Shown here one piece after another: positions 9,627 through 19,317 of a stretch of 64,000 nucleotides of DNA. The stretch's first letter is position 1. Each line of letters opens with the position of its first letter. A program made the position numbers and the translations under genes. The notes below the pieces were generated by a model. It saw only the letters and a list, made by a program, of their open reading frames with translations, searched no databases and was not told the origin of the DNA. Location of the stretch: assembly GCF_015354615.1 (NCBI RefSeq), contig NZ_JACAVQ010000001.1:744001-808000 (forward strand). Reading direction: 5' to 3'. This DNA comes from Aliidiomarina indica (GTDB lineage Bacteria; Pseudomonadota; Gammaproteobacteria; Enterobacterales; Alteromonadaceae).

Positions 9627-9664
9627 AAGCACCGGCATAGAACAATAGTTAAATGCCGGTGCTT
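9627..9664 (-). terminator. Hairpin downstream of the valine-catabolic operon
   Basis: A perfect 12-bp stem AAGCACCGGCAT / ATGCCGGTGCTT with a 14-base loop starts eight bases after the SDR stop codon. On the leftward transcript it is followed by only a weak T-rich stretch, so it may be a terminator or an RNA-stabilising 3' hairpin. Confidence 0.6.
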
Positions 9665-9671
9665 GCTCATT

Positions 9672-10436
9672 TTAGAGGCGAACGCCACCATCAATTTCAA
9701 TCACGCGGCCACTGAAAAAGTCGTTTTCAATGATAAAACGCGCTGAATCTGCCACTTCAGATGGCTGGCCCCAGCGCCGCAATGGCACCATTGAAAGTGC
9801 TCGTTCAATGGCTTCCGGTTTCATTTGCGCCGTCATAGGAGTTTCAATAAAGCCAGGTGCAATTGCACCGCAGCGAATACCAAAGCGACCCAATTCGCGT
9901 GCCCAGGTCACTGTCATTGCCACCACTCCCGCTTTCGTTGCCGCGTAGTTGGTTTGGCCTATATTACCGGCACGGGCGACACTGGAGATGTTGATAATCA
10001 CACCTTTGCGCTCACGCTTAGCCATAACAGCGGAAGCTTCACGACCGCACAAAAAGGTACCCGTCAGGTTTACGTCGATTACCGATTGCCACTGCTGTAA
10101 TGGCATTTTGTGGGTTACTTCACCGTTTTTGCACTTAATCAGCATGCCATCGCGAAGAATTCCAGCATTGTTAATCAGCACATCCAAGCCACCAAAGTAG
10201 CTATCAATTCCGGCAAATGCCGCTTCAACGGCTGCTTCATCGGTTACATTCACGTTGTATGTTTGCACATCTGCTGCACCCAGTGACTGACACTGAGCCG
10301 CCGCGTCGTGCAACATCTCATCGTTCATGTCGATCAACGCTAAGCGCGCTCCACGGGCCGCAAAATCTTCCGCCATAGAACGTCCGAGGCCTTGTGCGCC
10401 CCCCGTAATCACCACGACTGAATCTTGAATTTGCAT
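9672..10436 (-). CDS. SDR-family 3-hydroxyacyl-CoA dehydrogenase (FabG-like)
   Basis: The 254-residue short-chain dehydrogenase has the NAD(P) motif TGGAQGLG, the NNAG motif, catalytic serine in NISSVAR and YxxxK as YAATK. The C-terminal IEIDGGVRL is FabG-like. As the last gene of the valine operon, five bases after mmsB, it may oxidise a branched 3-hydroxyacyl-CoA such as 2-methyl-3-hydroxybutyryl-CoA from isoleucine. That is inferred from position, as in the ivd clusters of Shewanella. A general 3-oxoacyl reductase role is the alternative. Confidence 0.8.
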   Translation of the reverse strand: MQIQDSVVVITGGAQGLGRSMAEDFAARGARLALIDMNDEMLHDAAAQCQSLGAADVQTYNVNVTDEAAVEAAFAGIDSYFGGLDVLINNAGILRDGMLIKCKNGEVTHKMPLQQWQSVIDVNLTGTFLCGREASAVMAKRERKGVIINISSVARAGNIGQTNYAATKAGVVAMTVTWARELGRFGIRCGAIAPGFIETPMTAQMKPEAIERALSMVPLRRWGQPSEVADSARFIIENDFFSGRVIEIDGGVRL

Positions 10437-10441
10437 CGAGT

Positions 10442-11335
10442 TTAGTTTCCTTTCTGTTCAAATAACTTGAAGATACTAGAAAAATCTTTAGCGCCGTGGC
10501 CATGTTCACTGTGTTGGCGGAAAAGTTCGGTGGCAAGATTTCCCATCGGCGTGGCGGATTGGGTATTGGCTGCGGTACTCTGCGCCAAGCCCAAATCTTT
10601 AATCATCAGGTCCACTAAGAAGCCGCCGTCATAATTATTGCTCGAAGGCACCCCTTCCATCACGCCTGGGCACGGATTATACACTTCCAAGGTCCAGTTG
10701 CGACCTGAGCTTTGTAGCATAATGTTCGACAATACCGCCGGATCCAAACCTTGCGCTCTGCCGAGCGCCAATGCCTCGGAGGTTCCCGCCATAAGTACTG
10801 CGAGCAGCATATTATTGCAAATCTTCGCAACTTGACCCGCGCCATGCTCACCCGCACGAAATACGTTTTTACCCATATCATCAAGAATGGGGCGTGCTTC
10901 TTCAATATCTGCCGCATCACCGCCGCATATAAAGGTTAACGTGCCCGCTTTCGCGCCACCCACGCCACCAGATACAGGGGCATCAATAAAACGAAGTCCT
11001 TGTGCGGTAAGCGCGGCTGCCAATTCTCGCGCCATTTCCGCAGAAATCGTACTTGAATCAATAATCAGCGTGCCCTTTGCAATAGTTGCGGCAATGCCCG
11101 AATCGCCCAAATAAAGCGACTTAACATGCTTATCCGCAGGCAGCATCGACACCACAACATCTACATTCTTCACCGCATCGGCAGCGCTTGTTGCAACCTG
11201 TGCACCGGCTGCTTGCAGGCGCTTCAATGCGTCTTCAGATAAATCAAAAACTTGAACATCATGGCCGGCTTTCACCAAGTTGGTCGCCATCGGGCCACCC
11301 ATATTGCCTAATCCAATAAAACCAATCCGCGCCAT
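10442..11335 (-). CDS. mmsB: 3-hydroxyisobutyrate dehydrogenase
   Basis: The 297-residue enzyme oxidises 3-hydroxyisobutyrate to methylmalonate semialdehyde in valine breakdown. The N-terminal Rossmann motif is GFIGLGNMGGPMA. The substrate loop is DAPVSGGVGGAKAG and the catalytic lysine lies in GAGQVAKICNNML. The length is normal for the family. It starts with ATG behind AAGGAG, 10 bases after the hydrolase gene, and feeds its product to MmsA from the same operon. Confidence 0.93.
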   Translation of the reverse strand: MARIGFIGLGNMGGPMATNLVKAGHDVQVFDLSEDALKRLQAAGAQVATSAADAVKNVDVVVSMLPADKHVKSLYLGDSGIAATIAKGTLIIDSSTISAEMARELAAALTAQGLRFIDAPVSGGVGGAKAGTLTFICGGDAADIEEARPILDDMGKNVFRAGEHGAGQVAKICNNMLLAVLMAGTSEALALGRAQGLDPAVLSNIMLQSSGRNWTLEVYNPCPGVMEGVPSSNNYDGGFLVDLMIKDLGLAQSTAANTQSATPMGNLATELFRQHSEHGHGAKDFSSIFKLFEQKGN

Positions 11336-11345
11336 TTGTCGCTCC

Positions 11346-12503
11346 TTAGTTTAAATTCTCAAGTGGATGAGCACCTTCAGCCCAAGGGGCAGTGAACATG
11401 TCATCGAGTTCTTCTTGTGTAACCGCTGCGATAGTGTCGTGCGACCACTGCGGGTTCCGATCTTTATCAATCAGCAAGGCCCGAACGCCTTCAGCAAAAT
11501 CACCTTTCACAGCGCAATTCACTGACAGGGTTAATTCCAAGCGAAATGCATCCTCAAGGCTTAAATCGGTGCCAAACTGTAATTGTTGCCACACAATGTG
11601 CGCCGTCATCGGACAACCACGCTGGAGGGTTTTCTGCGCTCTGCTGAGTAATGCATCCTCAGTGTTGTACGCTAAAAACTGTTCGCTTACCGCCGTAATG
11701 CTATCGCCGGTCATAAGCTTGGAAATCTCATCTTTGCGCGCGGCCAATTCCGCGTCTGGCAAATCGTCTGTCGCTAGCGAACGCGAGGTCAAAGCATCGC
11801 TTAAGGTTGCTAGGTTCAGATCCAAATCGTCAGTCCAGCTTGCGTTGACCAAAGCATGTTTCATGCCGTCGCGACCACTACTCGGGAGGGCATAGTCCGC
11901 CATCCCGAGATACAGCGCATCTGCGGCATTCACTTGAGCTGCCGTTAATCCGAGAAACAATCCCATGTGATCTGGCAAGCGCCCGAGAAAATAAGTCGCA
12001 CCCACATCCGGATAGAGGCCAATGCTAATTTCCGGCATGGCCAACCGCGAACGTTCCGTAACCACACGATGAGAAGCGCCATTCATAAGCCCCATGCCAC
12101 CGCCCATCACAAAACCATCGGCCCACACCACCATAGGTTTACGGTAGGTTTGGATAAGATAGTCGAGTTGATATTCCTTACTGAAGAAGCCAACAACTTC
12201 AGGAACAGCGCTATTCGGCATGGCCTTCATGGCCTGATACATGGCAACAATATCGCCACCGGCACAAAATGCTTTCTCGCCAGCGCCTTCAAGCCACACG
12301 CAGGCAATATCCGGATCATCCTGCCACGCCATCAACTGTGGATGGAGTAAGTTAATCATATCGAGGCTAAGCGCGTTCAGCGAACGCTCTGCGTTTAAAC
12401 AGGCTACCCCGATTTTCTTGCCGCTCACGGTATCCATCTCAGAGAATAAAACCGCGTCAGGATTATTTACTGCATCAAGATCAAATTGCTGCGGTTGTGC
12501 CAT
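11346..12503 (-). CDS. 3-hydroxyisobutyryl-CoA hydrolase (enoyl-CoA hydratase superfamily)
   Basis: The 385-residue protein belongs to the HIBCH branch of the crotonase fold. It has the oxyanion motif KAFCAGGDI, DGFVMGGGMGLMNGASHR and the hydrolase signature MPEISIGLYPDVGATYFL carrying the catalytic glutamate and aspartate. It would release free 3-hydroxyisobutyrate for MmsB. The frame extends to a GTG at 12509, but AAGGAG is correctly spaced only for the ATG at 12503. A separate methacrylyl-CoA hydratase is not present in this cluster. Confidence 0.9.
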   Translation of the reverse strand: MAQPQQFDLDAVNNPDAVLFSEMDTVSGKKIGVACLNAERSLNALSLDMINLLHPQLMAWQDDPDIACVWLEGAGEKAFCAGGDIVAMYQAMKAMPNSAVPEVVGFFSKEYQLDYLIQTYRKPMVVWADGFVMGGGMGLMNGASHRVVTERSRLAMPEISIGLYPDVGATYFLGRLPDHMGLFLGLTAAQVNAADALYLGMADYALPSSGRDGMKHALVNASWTDDLDLNLATLSDALTSRSLATDDLPDAELAARKDEISKLMTGDSITAVSEQFLAYNTEDALLSRAQKTLQRGCPMTAHIVWQQLQFGTDLSLEDAFRLELTLSVNCAVKGDFAEGVRALLIDKDRNPQWSHDTIAAVTQEELDDMFTAPWAEGAHPLENLN

Positions 12504-12535
12504 GATCACTCCTTAATTATGGTTGCTCTCGGGTG

Positions 12536-13693
12536 TTACAGTAGCTCAGCTGCGCCATCGGCTAACAAACGACGCGCTATGATCAGGCGCATAATCTCAT
12601 TGGTGCCTTCCAAGATTTGGTGCACACGTACATCACGCACATGACGCTCCAATGGATATTCCTTGATATAGCCGTACCCACCATGAATTTGCAACGCTTC
12701 GTTACAGACTTGGAAGCCAATATCCGTCGCAAAACGTTTGGCCATCGCACAGTAAGCGGTCTTATCAGCGTCGTTCTCATCTACTTTAAACGCCGCCATA
12801 CGCACCATTTGTCGCGCCGCCACCAGCTCAGTCGCCATATCCGCTAACTTAAACTGCATGGCTTGGAATGCTGCCAGTGGTTTACCAAATTGACTGCGCT
12901 CATGCATATAGTCACGGGCTGTGTTTAACGCCGCTTGCGCGGTTCCAACCGAACACACTGCAATGTTAATACGACCGCCATCCAGTCCCATCATGGCAAA
13001 CTTAAAGCCTTCGCCTTCTTCGCCAAGTAAATGATTGGCCGGAATACGCACGTCTTCAAAGGTGACAAGACGCGTGGGCTGTGCATTCCAACCCATTTTC
13101 TCTTCCGCTTTTCCATAGCTTACCCCGGCGGCATCGGCAGGCACGATAAACGCAGAGATTCCACGCGCGCCTTCCCCACCAGTACGTGCCATCACGACCA
13201 ATACGTCGGTTTCACCAGCACCGGAAATAAACATTTTTGCGCCGTTGAGCACATAGTCGTCACCGTCTTTCTTAGCACTGGTGCGCAAACTTGCCGCGTC
13301 AGAACCTGAACCTGGCTCGGTTAAGCAGTAAGAGCCAAGCTTTTCACCGGCCACCAGCTCAGGAACCCACTGATCAATCATGTCTGGCTTAGCGAAGGAT
13401 CCAATCATCCAAGTGACCATGTTGTGAATGGTCATCATTGCGGTAGTTGCTGTACAGCCCATGGCTAACTGCTCAAAAATGAGCGCTGAATCAAGCCGAG
13501 ACATGCCAAAACCACCCGCGCTTTCTGGGGTATACATTCCCATAAAGCCCATTTCACCGGCCTTACGAAACACCTCAACAGGGAAATGGTGCTCTGCATC
13601 CCACTTTGCCGCATAGGGTGCCATTTCCTTCTCAGCAAAGGCACGAGCTGTATCAACAAAGGCTTGTTGATCATCAGTTAAGTTAAAATTCAC
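12536..13693 (-). CDS. Acyl-CoA dehydrogenase, probable isobutyryl-CoA dehydrogenase
   Basis: The 385-residue flavoenzyme has the acyl-CoA dehydrogenase signatures CLTEPGSGSDA and QIHGGYGYIKEYP. The catalytic base lies in QILEGTNEIMR. It would convert isobutyryl-CoA (and perhaps 2-methylbutyryl-CoA) to the enoyl-CoA, passing electrons to ETF. The substrate is inferred from its place between mmsA and the 3-hydroxyisobutyryl-CoA hydrolase gene. The start is a GTG preceded by GGAG at seven bases. Confidence 0.9.
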   Translation of the reverse strand: MNFNLTDDQQAFVDTARAFAEKEMAPYAAKWDAEHHFPVEVFRKAGEMGFMGMYTPESAGGFGMSRLDSALIFEQLAMGCTATTAMMTIHNMVTWMIGSFAKPDMIDQWVPELVAGEKLGSYCLTEPGSGSDAASLRTSAKKDGDDYVLNGAKMFISGAGETDVLVVMARTGGEGARGISAFIVPADAAGVSYGKAEEKMGWNAQPTRLVTFEDVRIPANHLLGEEGEGFKFAMMGLDGGRINIAVCSVGTAQAALNTARDYMHERSQFGKPLAAFQAMQFKLADMATELVAARQMVRMAAFKVDENDADKTAYCAMAKRFATDIGFQVCNEALQIHGGYGYIKEYPLERHVRDVRVHQILEGTNEIMRLIIARRLLADGAAELL

Positions 13694-13709
13694 AACGAAT
13701 CTCCTGCTG

Positions 13710-15209
13710 TTACTGCAGCTTAATAGTCATGTTCGGGCCGTTATCGATTTCACTTTCTGGCCAACGTGCAGTAATGGTTTTGGTTTCTGTGTAGAAACGA
13801 ATCGCTTGCTTACCATAGGCGTGCAAATCACCAAAGAACGAGTTCTTCCAACCGGTGAACGAGAAGAAAGGCAATGGCACAGGAATTGGAATGTTAATGC
13901 CCACCTGACCTACTTCCACTTCGTGCTGGTATTTACGCGCTGCGGCACCATTGGCGGTAAAGATAGAGGTACCGTTACCAAATGGGTTTGCATTCACCAA
14001 GGCAATCGCTTCCTCAAGGGTTTCTACTTCAACAGCACACAACACAGGACCAAAAATCTCCTGCTGGTAAATGCTCATGTCTGCAGTCACTTTACTAAAG
14101 AACGTCGGGCCTACCCAGTTTCCGTCTGGGTAACCTTCAACCACGCAGTTGGTACCATCAACCAAACACTCGGCGCCTTCTTTCTTGCCTTGTTCGATCA
14201 TGGAAACAACCCGTTGCTTAGCTTGTGGACTGATCAAAGGTCCATAGGCTGCATCTTTGTTGTCCCAAGCACCTGGCTTCACTTTGGCCAGCTGCTCAGC
14301 CAATTCTGGAATCCACTCTTTCGATTTGCCCACAAACACAGCCACTGAAATAGCCATACAACGTTGGCCTGCAGCGCCTACAGAAGCACCCACCAAGTTG
14401 TTAATCACAGTTTGCTTATTAGAATCAGGCATAATCACACTGTGGTTTTTCGCGCCAGCAAATGCTTGCACCCGTTTTAGGTGTTCAGTACCGGTACGGT
14501 AGATGTACTCAGCTACTGGCACAGAGCCCACGAATGATAATGCTTTTACTTCTGGGTCACGAAGCAATACATCAACTTGCTCTTTGCCACCGTGAATCAT
14601 CTGTAATACGCCTTTCGGAGCGCCCGCTTCTTCAAATAATTCAACCAAACGGGTTGGTGTGAGCGGATCCTGCTCAGACGGCTTCAAAATAAAGGTGTTA
14701 CCGCAGGCTATCGCCATGGGGAACATCCACAACGGAATCATGGCTGGGAAGTTAAACGGGGTAATACCTGCACAAACGCCCAAAGGCTGAACGTAGCTAT
14801 ACGTATCAATGCCGCGTGCGACGTTTTCCGCGGTTTCACCCATCATCAATGCTGGAATATTGGCTGCTTGCTCAACAACTTCGATACCGCGCCACACGTC
14901 ACCTTTTGCATCATCAAAAGTTTTGCCGGTTTCTTTTGCCAAAATTGTCGCCAATTCGTCATGGTGCTTTTTCAACAAAGCTTGATAGCGCATCATCAGA
15001 CGCGCCCGCTCAGACACAGGCACTTCACGCCATGTTTTGAACGCTTCTTTGGCGCTAGCAATCGCACGATCAATCTCAGCAGGCGTCGCACATGGCGCTT
15101 CTGCAATCACTTCTTGGGTCGCTGGATTCGTGACCGGAATATATTTGGTGGCTTCTGATTGTACAAACTCACCATCGATAAACAGTTTTACTTTCAAATT
15201 CTTGCTCAT
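13710..15209 (-). CDS. mmsA: CoA-acylating methylmalonate-semialdehyde dehydrogenase
   Basis: The 499-residue aldehyde dehydrogenase matches MmsA. It has the N-terminal KLFIDGEFV motif, the cofactor motif [12 protein letters not shown] and the catalytic cysteine in [28 protein letters not shown] is characteristic of MmsA. The enzyme turns methylmalonate semialdehyde into propionyl-CoA with CO2 release. It is the first gene of a five-gene leftward operon, with an excellent GAGAGGAAG ribosome-binding site, and is divergent from an AraC-type regulator gene. Confidence 0.95.
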   Translation of the reverse strand: MSKNLKVKLFIDGEFVQSEATKYIPVTNPATQEVIAEAPCATPAEIDRAIASAKEAFKTWREVPVSERARLMMRYQALLKKHHDELATILAKETGKTFDDAKGDVWRGIEVVEQAANIPALMMGETAENVARGIDTYSYVQPLGVCAGITPFNFPAMIPLWMFPMAIACGNTFILKPSEQDPLTPTRLVELFEEAGAPKGVLQMIHGGKEQVDVLLRDPEVKALSFVGSVPVAEYIYRTGTEHLKRVQAFAGAKNHSVIMPDSNKQTVINNLVGASVGAAGQRCMAISVAVFVGKSKEWIPELAEQLAKVKPGAWDNKDAAYGPLISPQAKQRVVSMIEQGKKEGAECLVDGTNCVVEGYPDGNWVGPTFFSKVTADMSIYQQEIFGPVLCAVEVETLEEAIALVNANPFGNGTSIFTANGAAARKYQHEVEVGQVGINIPIPVPLPFFSFTGWKNSFFGDLHAYGKQAIRFYTETKTITARWPESEIDNGPNMTIKLQ

Positions 15210-15340
15210 TACTTCCTCTCAAGGAGCCGTTATGCAATGGGCCCCGGTTATTCAATCAAATTAACAAAACCCGTGCCCAGCCCGCTGCATCAAATACGCA
15301 ATCTTGCGGGCACCAGTTCTCATAAAATGCGGTTGTTTTA

Positions 15341-15374
15341 TGCTGCACTGCATTAGAGCAAAGCTTGCTGCACT
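15341..15374. promoter_or_regulatory. Direct repeat, candidate operator of the mms operon regulator
   Basis: TGCTGCACT occurs twice in the same orientation at 15341-15349 and 15366-15374, a 25-base period, in the mmsA-mmsR intergenic region. AraC-family activators bind direct repeats, so this is a plausible binding site. The assignment is inference. Confidence 0.4.
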
Positions 15375-15402
15375 TTAGAATCGATAAAATTGCCTGTATA
15401 AT
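15374..15402 (+). promoter_or_regulatory. Candidate promoter of the AraC-type regulator gene
   Basis: A perfect TATAAT (15397-15402) lies 17 bases after TTTAGA (15374-15379), placing a start site near 15409, about 30 bases before the regulator ATG. The -35 hexamer touches the second copy of the direct repeat, which would allow autoregulation. Confidence 0.45.
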
Positions 15403-15438
15403 GGACAATATTGCTTTCTACGATGAGCGTCATGGTTT

Positions 15439-16323
15439 ATGAGTCAACCGTCAAATTGGCCGTTACCGGCTGGCAGTTCACGCCTGCTGCTCCCACGTAA
15501 TATAACACGACAGCTCGCTGAACACCCCCTCAGTCAGGAATTATATCCGATTTCCTACGGACATTATTTAGATGCTCGAGACCATCGGGTACGACGAACC
15601 ATTCACACCGATCATCTCTTAATTTTTTGCCACGCTGGCCGCGGTTTCTATCGCACTGAGCATCATCAAGGGGTGATTAGTGCGGGCCAAGTGCTATTTC
15701 TGCCAAAAGGAGTATCCCATAGCTATCACAGTGATCCGGCGCAACCATGGAGTATCTACTGGACTCACTTTGCCGGTGAGCAAACCGAGCGTTTCATGGA
15801 CTATATTGGGATTCGCCCTAATATGCAGCAAGCGCCGGTCATCTCTCTGCGGCGCTGGCAAGCCTTGTTGCCGGATGTGACCGAGCTGCTCAATTTACAG
15901 CATCAACGCCTCACCTTCGAACGGGCTATGCTCGCCGCCTCCTTGCTCCGTAAGCTAATCACGCAACTGCCGTTGTTGAGTACCGATCCGGATAAAAGTG
16001 ACACAGGATTTAATTTAACGACCCTTGATCGGTTTATGCGTGACAATAGTCACCGGCAATTAGAACTCGATGATTTTGCAGCATTTACGGGCCTTTCCCG
16101 CTATTATTTCAGTAAGCGTTTTCGGGAACTGACAGGGACACCCCCTATACGCTACTTTAATGAGATGAAAATGCAGGCGGCACGAAAGATGCTCGAGGAA
16201 ACTCAACACAGCGTTCGCCAAGTTGCGTTAGCCTTTGGCTTCGACGACCCCTACTATTTTTCTCGGTTGTTTAAGAAGGTCGTGGGGTTATCACCACAGC
16301 ACTATCGGGAAGGGCTTAACTGA
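15439..16323 (+). CDS. mmsR: AraC-family regulator, probable activator of the mms operon
   Basis: The 294-residue protein has an N-terminal cupin sensor domain (HTDHLLIFCHAGRGFY, then GQVLFLPKGVSHSY). A C-terminal AraC DNA-binding domain follows with two helix-turn-helix units, the second in VRQVALAFGFDDPYYFSRLFKK. Divergent position next to mmsA parallels mmsR of Pseudomonas aeruginosa, which activates mmsAB. The effector is unknown. Its stop is two bases before the DUF1289 gene. Confidence 0.8.
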   Translation: MSQPSNWPLPAGSSRLLLPRNITRQLAEHPLSQELYPISYGHYLDARDHRVRRTIHTDHLLIFCHAGRGFYRTEHHQGVISAGQVLFLPKGVSHSYHSDPAQPWSIYWTHFAGEQTERFMDYIGIRPNMQQAPVISLRRWQALLPDVTELLNLQHQRLTFERAMLAASLLRKLITQLPLLSTDPDKSDTGFNLTTLDRFMRDNSHRQLELDDFAAFTGLSRYYFSKRFRELTGTPPIRYFNEMKMQAARKMLEETQHSVRQVALAFGFDDPYYFSRLFKKVVGLSPQHYREGLN

Positions 16324-16325
16324 TT

Positions 16326-16586
16326 ATGGCGATCAATCAACTTGAAATGTTTGACCTGCCTAATCCTTGTATCGGCGTGTGCGAATCAGGGCCCCGGGGC
16401 TATTGCCGTGGCTGTTTGCGCTCTCGAGACGAGCGCTTTAATTGGCATGAAAAGCCAGAGGCGGAGCGTGCCCGTATCTTGCGACTACTCGCAGACCGTC
16501 AAAAACGCAAGGAAGCCTTTTTGCGGCAGCAAGCCAAACAAGAACAAGAAGAGAATCAAGGTCCTTCACAATTGGATTTATTATAA
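16326..16586 (+). CDS. DUF1289 family small cysteine-rich protein
   Basis: The 86-residue protein carries the DUF1289 signature NPCIGVCESGPRGYCRGCLRS. Its four cysteines look like a metal-binding (zinc or Fe-S) site, followed by a conserved FNWHEKPEAERARIL. The C-terminus is charged and Gln/Glu/Lys-rich. The function of the family is not established. It begins two bases after the AraC gene stop, so the two are probably translationally linked. Confidence 0.88.
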   Translation: MAINQLEMFDLPNPCIGVCESGPRGYCRGCLRSRDERFNWHEKPEAERARILRLLADRQKRKEAFLRQQAKQEQEENQGPSQLDLL

Positions 16587-16616
16587 AAAAACGCGATGCC
16601 ATGCATCGCGTTTTTT
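16584..16616. terminator. Bidirectional Rho-independent terminator
   Basis: An ACGCGATGC / GCATCGCGT stem with A tract before and T tract after serves the DUF1289 gene rightward and glnS leftward. Confidence 0.9.
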
Positions 16617-16651
16617 AATGATTACGGTGAACCAAGCGGGTTTCTAGGTAA

Positions 16652-18325
16652 TTAATCGTCGCCGCTTATTTTCGCCCAAGAGTCACGTAAGCCCACCGTA
16701 CGATTAAATACCAACCGCTCTGGCGTGCTATCGCGATTATCCAAACAGAAATAACCTGTTCGCTCAAACTGAAAACCCTGCTCAGGCTTCGCAGCTGCCA
16801 ACGAAGGCTCCACAAAGCCTTGTTTTACAACTAACGACTCCGGATTAATCGCCTCATCTAAGGTTTCTGCCGCACCTGGATTCGGGATATTAAACAAGCG
16901 ATCATACAACCGAATTTCTGCAGGGAGAGCATGTGCTGCCGATACCCAGTGAATCACACCTTTTACCTTGCGACCATCGGCGGGATCTTTACCTAAGGTA
17001 TCCGCGTCATAACTGCAATAGATAGTGGTAATCTCACCGTTACTATCTTTTTCAACACGCTCGGCTTTCACCACATAGGCGTTGCGTAAACGCACTTCCT
17101 TGCCGAGAACCAAACGCTTGAACTTCTTGTTCGCTTCTTCTTTGAAATCTTCCCGTTCAATATATAACTCGCCACTAAAGGGAACGTCGCGGGTTCCAAG
17201 TTCTTCACGGTTTGGATGATTTGGGGATTGTAGAATTTCACTCTCGCCTGTAGGGTAATTTTCTATCACCAACTTCACTGGATCTAATACCGCCATAGCG
17301 CGGGGAGCATTTTCATTTAAGTCATCGCGGATACAGGATTCTAAAATCCCCATTTCCACCATGTTATCCATTTTCGTTACACCGATGCGATGCGCAAACT
17401 CACGGATCGACGCCGGGGTGTAGCCACGACGACGCAGCCCTGCAATGGTAGGCATACGCGGGTCATCCCAACCGTTTACATGACCTTCCGTCACCAACAG
17501 GTTTAACTTTCGCTTACTCATCACCGTGTATTCTAGGTTTAGACGCGAAAACTCAATTTGCTGTGGATGGCATGGAATCGTGATGTTATCCAAAATCCAA
17601 TCGTACAAACGACGGTTATCTTGGAACTCTAAGGTACACAATGAGTGCGTAATACCTTCGAGGGCATCGGAAATACAATGGGTAAAATCGTACATCGGGT
17701 ACACACACCACTGATCACCGGTTTGATGGTGGTGAACGTGGCGTATCCGATAAATCACCGGATCCCGCATGCACATAAAGGGCGACGCCATATCGATTTT
17801 TGCGCGCAATGAACAGTGACCTTCCGGATATTCACCCGCGGTCATTTTCGCAAATTCGTCCAAGTTGGTCGCTACGTCGGTATCCCGATAAGGACTATTC
17901 ACTCCAGGTTCCGTTAAGGTCCCCCGTAACGCACGAATATCGTCCTGAGAATTGAAATCGACATAGGCGAGGCCTTTTTCAATCAATTCAATGGCGAAGC
18001 CATGCAAGGCTGCGAAGTAATCTGATGAATAGCGCTCTTTACCACCCCACTCGTAACCTAACCAGCGCACATCTTCTTTAATGGCACTGACGTATTCTTG
18101 GCTCTCTTTAAGGGGGTTGGTATCGTCAAAACGAAGATTACAGGTGCCCTGATAATCATCGGCAATGCCAAAGTTCAATACAATCGACTTCGCATGACCA
18201 ATATGCAGATAGCCATTAGGCTCGGGTGGAAAGCGCGTGTGAACGCTCTGATGTTTACCCGAGTGCAAATCTTGATCGATGATCTTGCGAATAAAATTGG
18301 TCGGACGCGAGGCGCTTTCGGCCAT
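16652..18325 (-). CDS. glnS: Glutamine--tRNA ligase
   Basis: The 557-residue class I aminoacyl-tRNA synthetase has [16 protein letters not shown] (HIGH motif) near residue 30 and the KMSKS equivalent VMSKRKL near residue 268. It charges tRNA-Gln. The start [16 protein letters not shown] aligns with the E. coli N-terminus, so the ATG at 18325 is preferred over 18331, which lies only three bases from GGAG. The beta-barrel anticodon-binding half is complete. It stands alone. Confidence 0.97.
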   Translation of the reverse strand: MAESASRPTNFIRKIIDQDLHSGKHQSVHTRFPPEPNGYLHIGHAKSIVLNFGIADDYQGTCNLRFDDTNPLKESQEYVSAIKEDVRWLGYEWGGKERYSSDYFAALHGFAIELIEKGLAYVDFNSQDDIRALRGTLTEPGVNSPYRDTDVATNLDEFAKMTAGEYPEGHCSLRAKIDMASPFMCMRDPVIYRIRHVHHHQTGDQWCVYPMYDFTHCISDALEGITHSLCTLEFQDNRRLYDWILDNITIPCHPQQIEFSRLNLEYTVMSKRKLNLLVTEGHVNGWDDPRMPTIAGLRRRGYTPASIREFAHRIGVTKMDNMVEMGILESCIRDDLNENAPRAMAVLDPVKLVIENYPTGESEILQSPNHPNREELGTRDVPFSGELYIEREDFKEEANKKFKRLVLGKEVRLRNAYVVKAERVEKDSNGEITTIYCSYDADTLGKDPADGRKVKGVIHWVSAAHALPAEIRLYDRLFNIPNPGAAETLDEAINPESLVVKQGFVEPSLAAAKPEQGFQFERTGYFCLDNRDSTPERLVFNRTVGLRDSWAKISGDD

Positions 18326-18390
18326 TAACATGCTCTCCGTAAATGTCTATGCTGCAAAATGAGCGCTATGATCGCAATTATACGCGTTGC

Positions 18391-19317
18391 TTACAAGCCG
18401 AAAAAGCGAAGATAACGTCGCATCTGTTGCTGAGCTTCTGCAAGATGAATCGGCTTAAAACGAATTTTAGCGCCAGGGGCACATTGAGCCAGCTGAAAAC
18501 CATCGAGCGGTAGGATATTTCCAAGCTTGGGGTAACCACCTAAGGTTTGTCGATCGTCGAGCATAATAATCGGTTGGCCATTTGCGGGTACCTGCACTGC
18601 CCCATAACTAATACCTTCCGACAGAAATTCACGTTCAGGCACCGCAATCGGCTCACCGGTTAAGCGCGCGCCCATCCGATTACTATCGTTGGATAGCGTA
18701 AACTCCTGCTGAAATACCTGCTTCCATGCCTCTTTCGAGAATTCGTGCTGTTGGTAGCCGGGCAATAAATGCAAGATAATTTGTTTGCCTAACTGGGGCA
18801 GATAATTCTGTGGAATTTGCCGGGAAATCCCCTCTTCCGACAAATGCTTACAGGGTAAATAGTCATCATCTTGCAACGGGCGGCCTTGCCCATGCACCCC
18901 GCCAAGCCGGTCCCGCATCACTGTGGCACGACTGCCGAGAATCGGTTGCGTGGTAAAACCGCCGCTTACGGCGAGATAAGCACGAAACCCATAGCGTGGC
19001 GTCCCGAATTTTAAACGATCCCCTTGGCGTACCCAGAAGCTGCGCCAAGGCACTTGCGGTTCGCCGTTCACAGTCAGGTTAAGATCGCCACCGGCAAGCG
19101 CTACCATGGTTTGGGTTTGCGCTTCCATTTCCAAACCACCTGCGGTAATTTCCAGCACCGCGGCATTTGCTTCGTTATCCAACAGCCGGTTTGCCCAGTA
19201 CGCTGAACGCGCGTCTAATGGTCCGCCGCGTGTCACCCCAAGGTGCTGATAACCAAGCCGACCGGTGTCTTGCACCAAGGCTAAAATACCGCTTTTAAGA
19301 ACCCGAAACCCTGTCAT
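18391..19317 (-). CDS. pxpC: 5-oxoprolinase subunit PxpC (KipA/biotin-dependent carboxyltransferase family)
   Basis: This 308-residue protein has the family opening VLKSGILALVQDTGRLGYQHLGV and the GGYPKLGNIL motif near the C-terminus. PxpA, PxpB and PxpC together hydrolyse 5-oxoproline to glutamate using ATP. It overlaps the pxpB stop by four bases (ATGA), implying translational coupling. It is the last gene of the operon. KipA or urea-amidolyase-like annotation refers to the same family. Confidence 0.92.
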   Translation of the reverse strand: MTGFRVLKSGILALVQDTGRLGYQHLGVTRGGPLDARSAYWANRLLDNEANAAVLEITAGGLEMEAQTQTMVALAGGDLNLTVNGEPQVPWRSFWVRQGDRLKFGTPRYGFRAYLAVSGGFTTQPILGSRATVMRDRLGGVHGQGRPLQDDDYLPCKHLSEEGISRQIPQNYLPQLGKQIILHLLPGYQQHEFSKEAWKQVFQQEFTLSNDSNRMGARLTGEPIAVPEREFLSEGISYGAVQVPANGQPIIMLDDRQTLGGYPKLGNILPLDGFQLAQCAPGAKIRFKPIHLAEAQQQMRRYLRFFGL

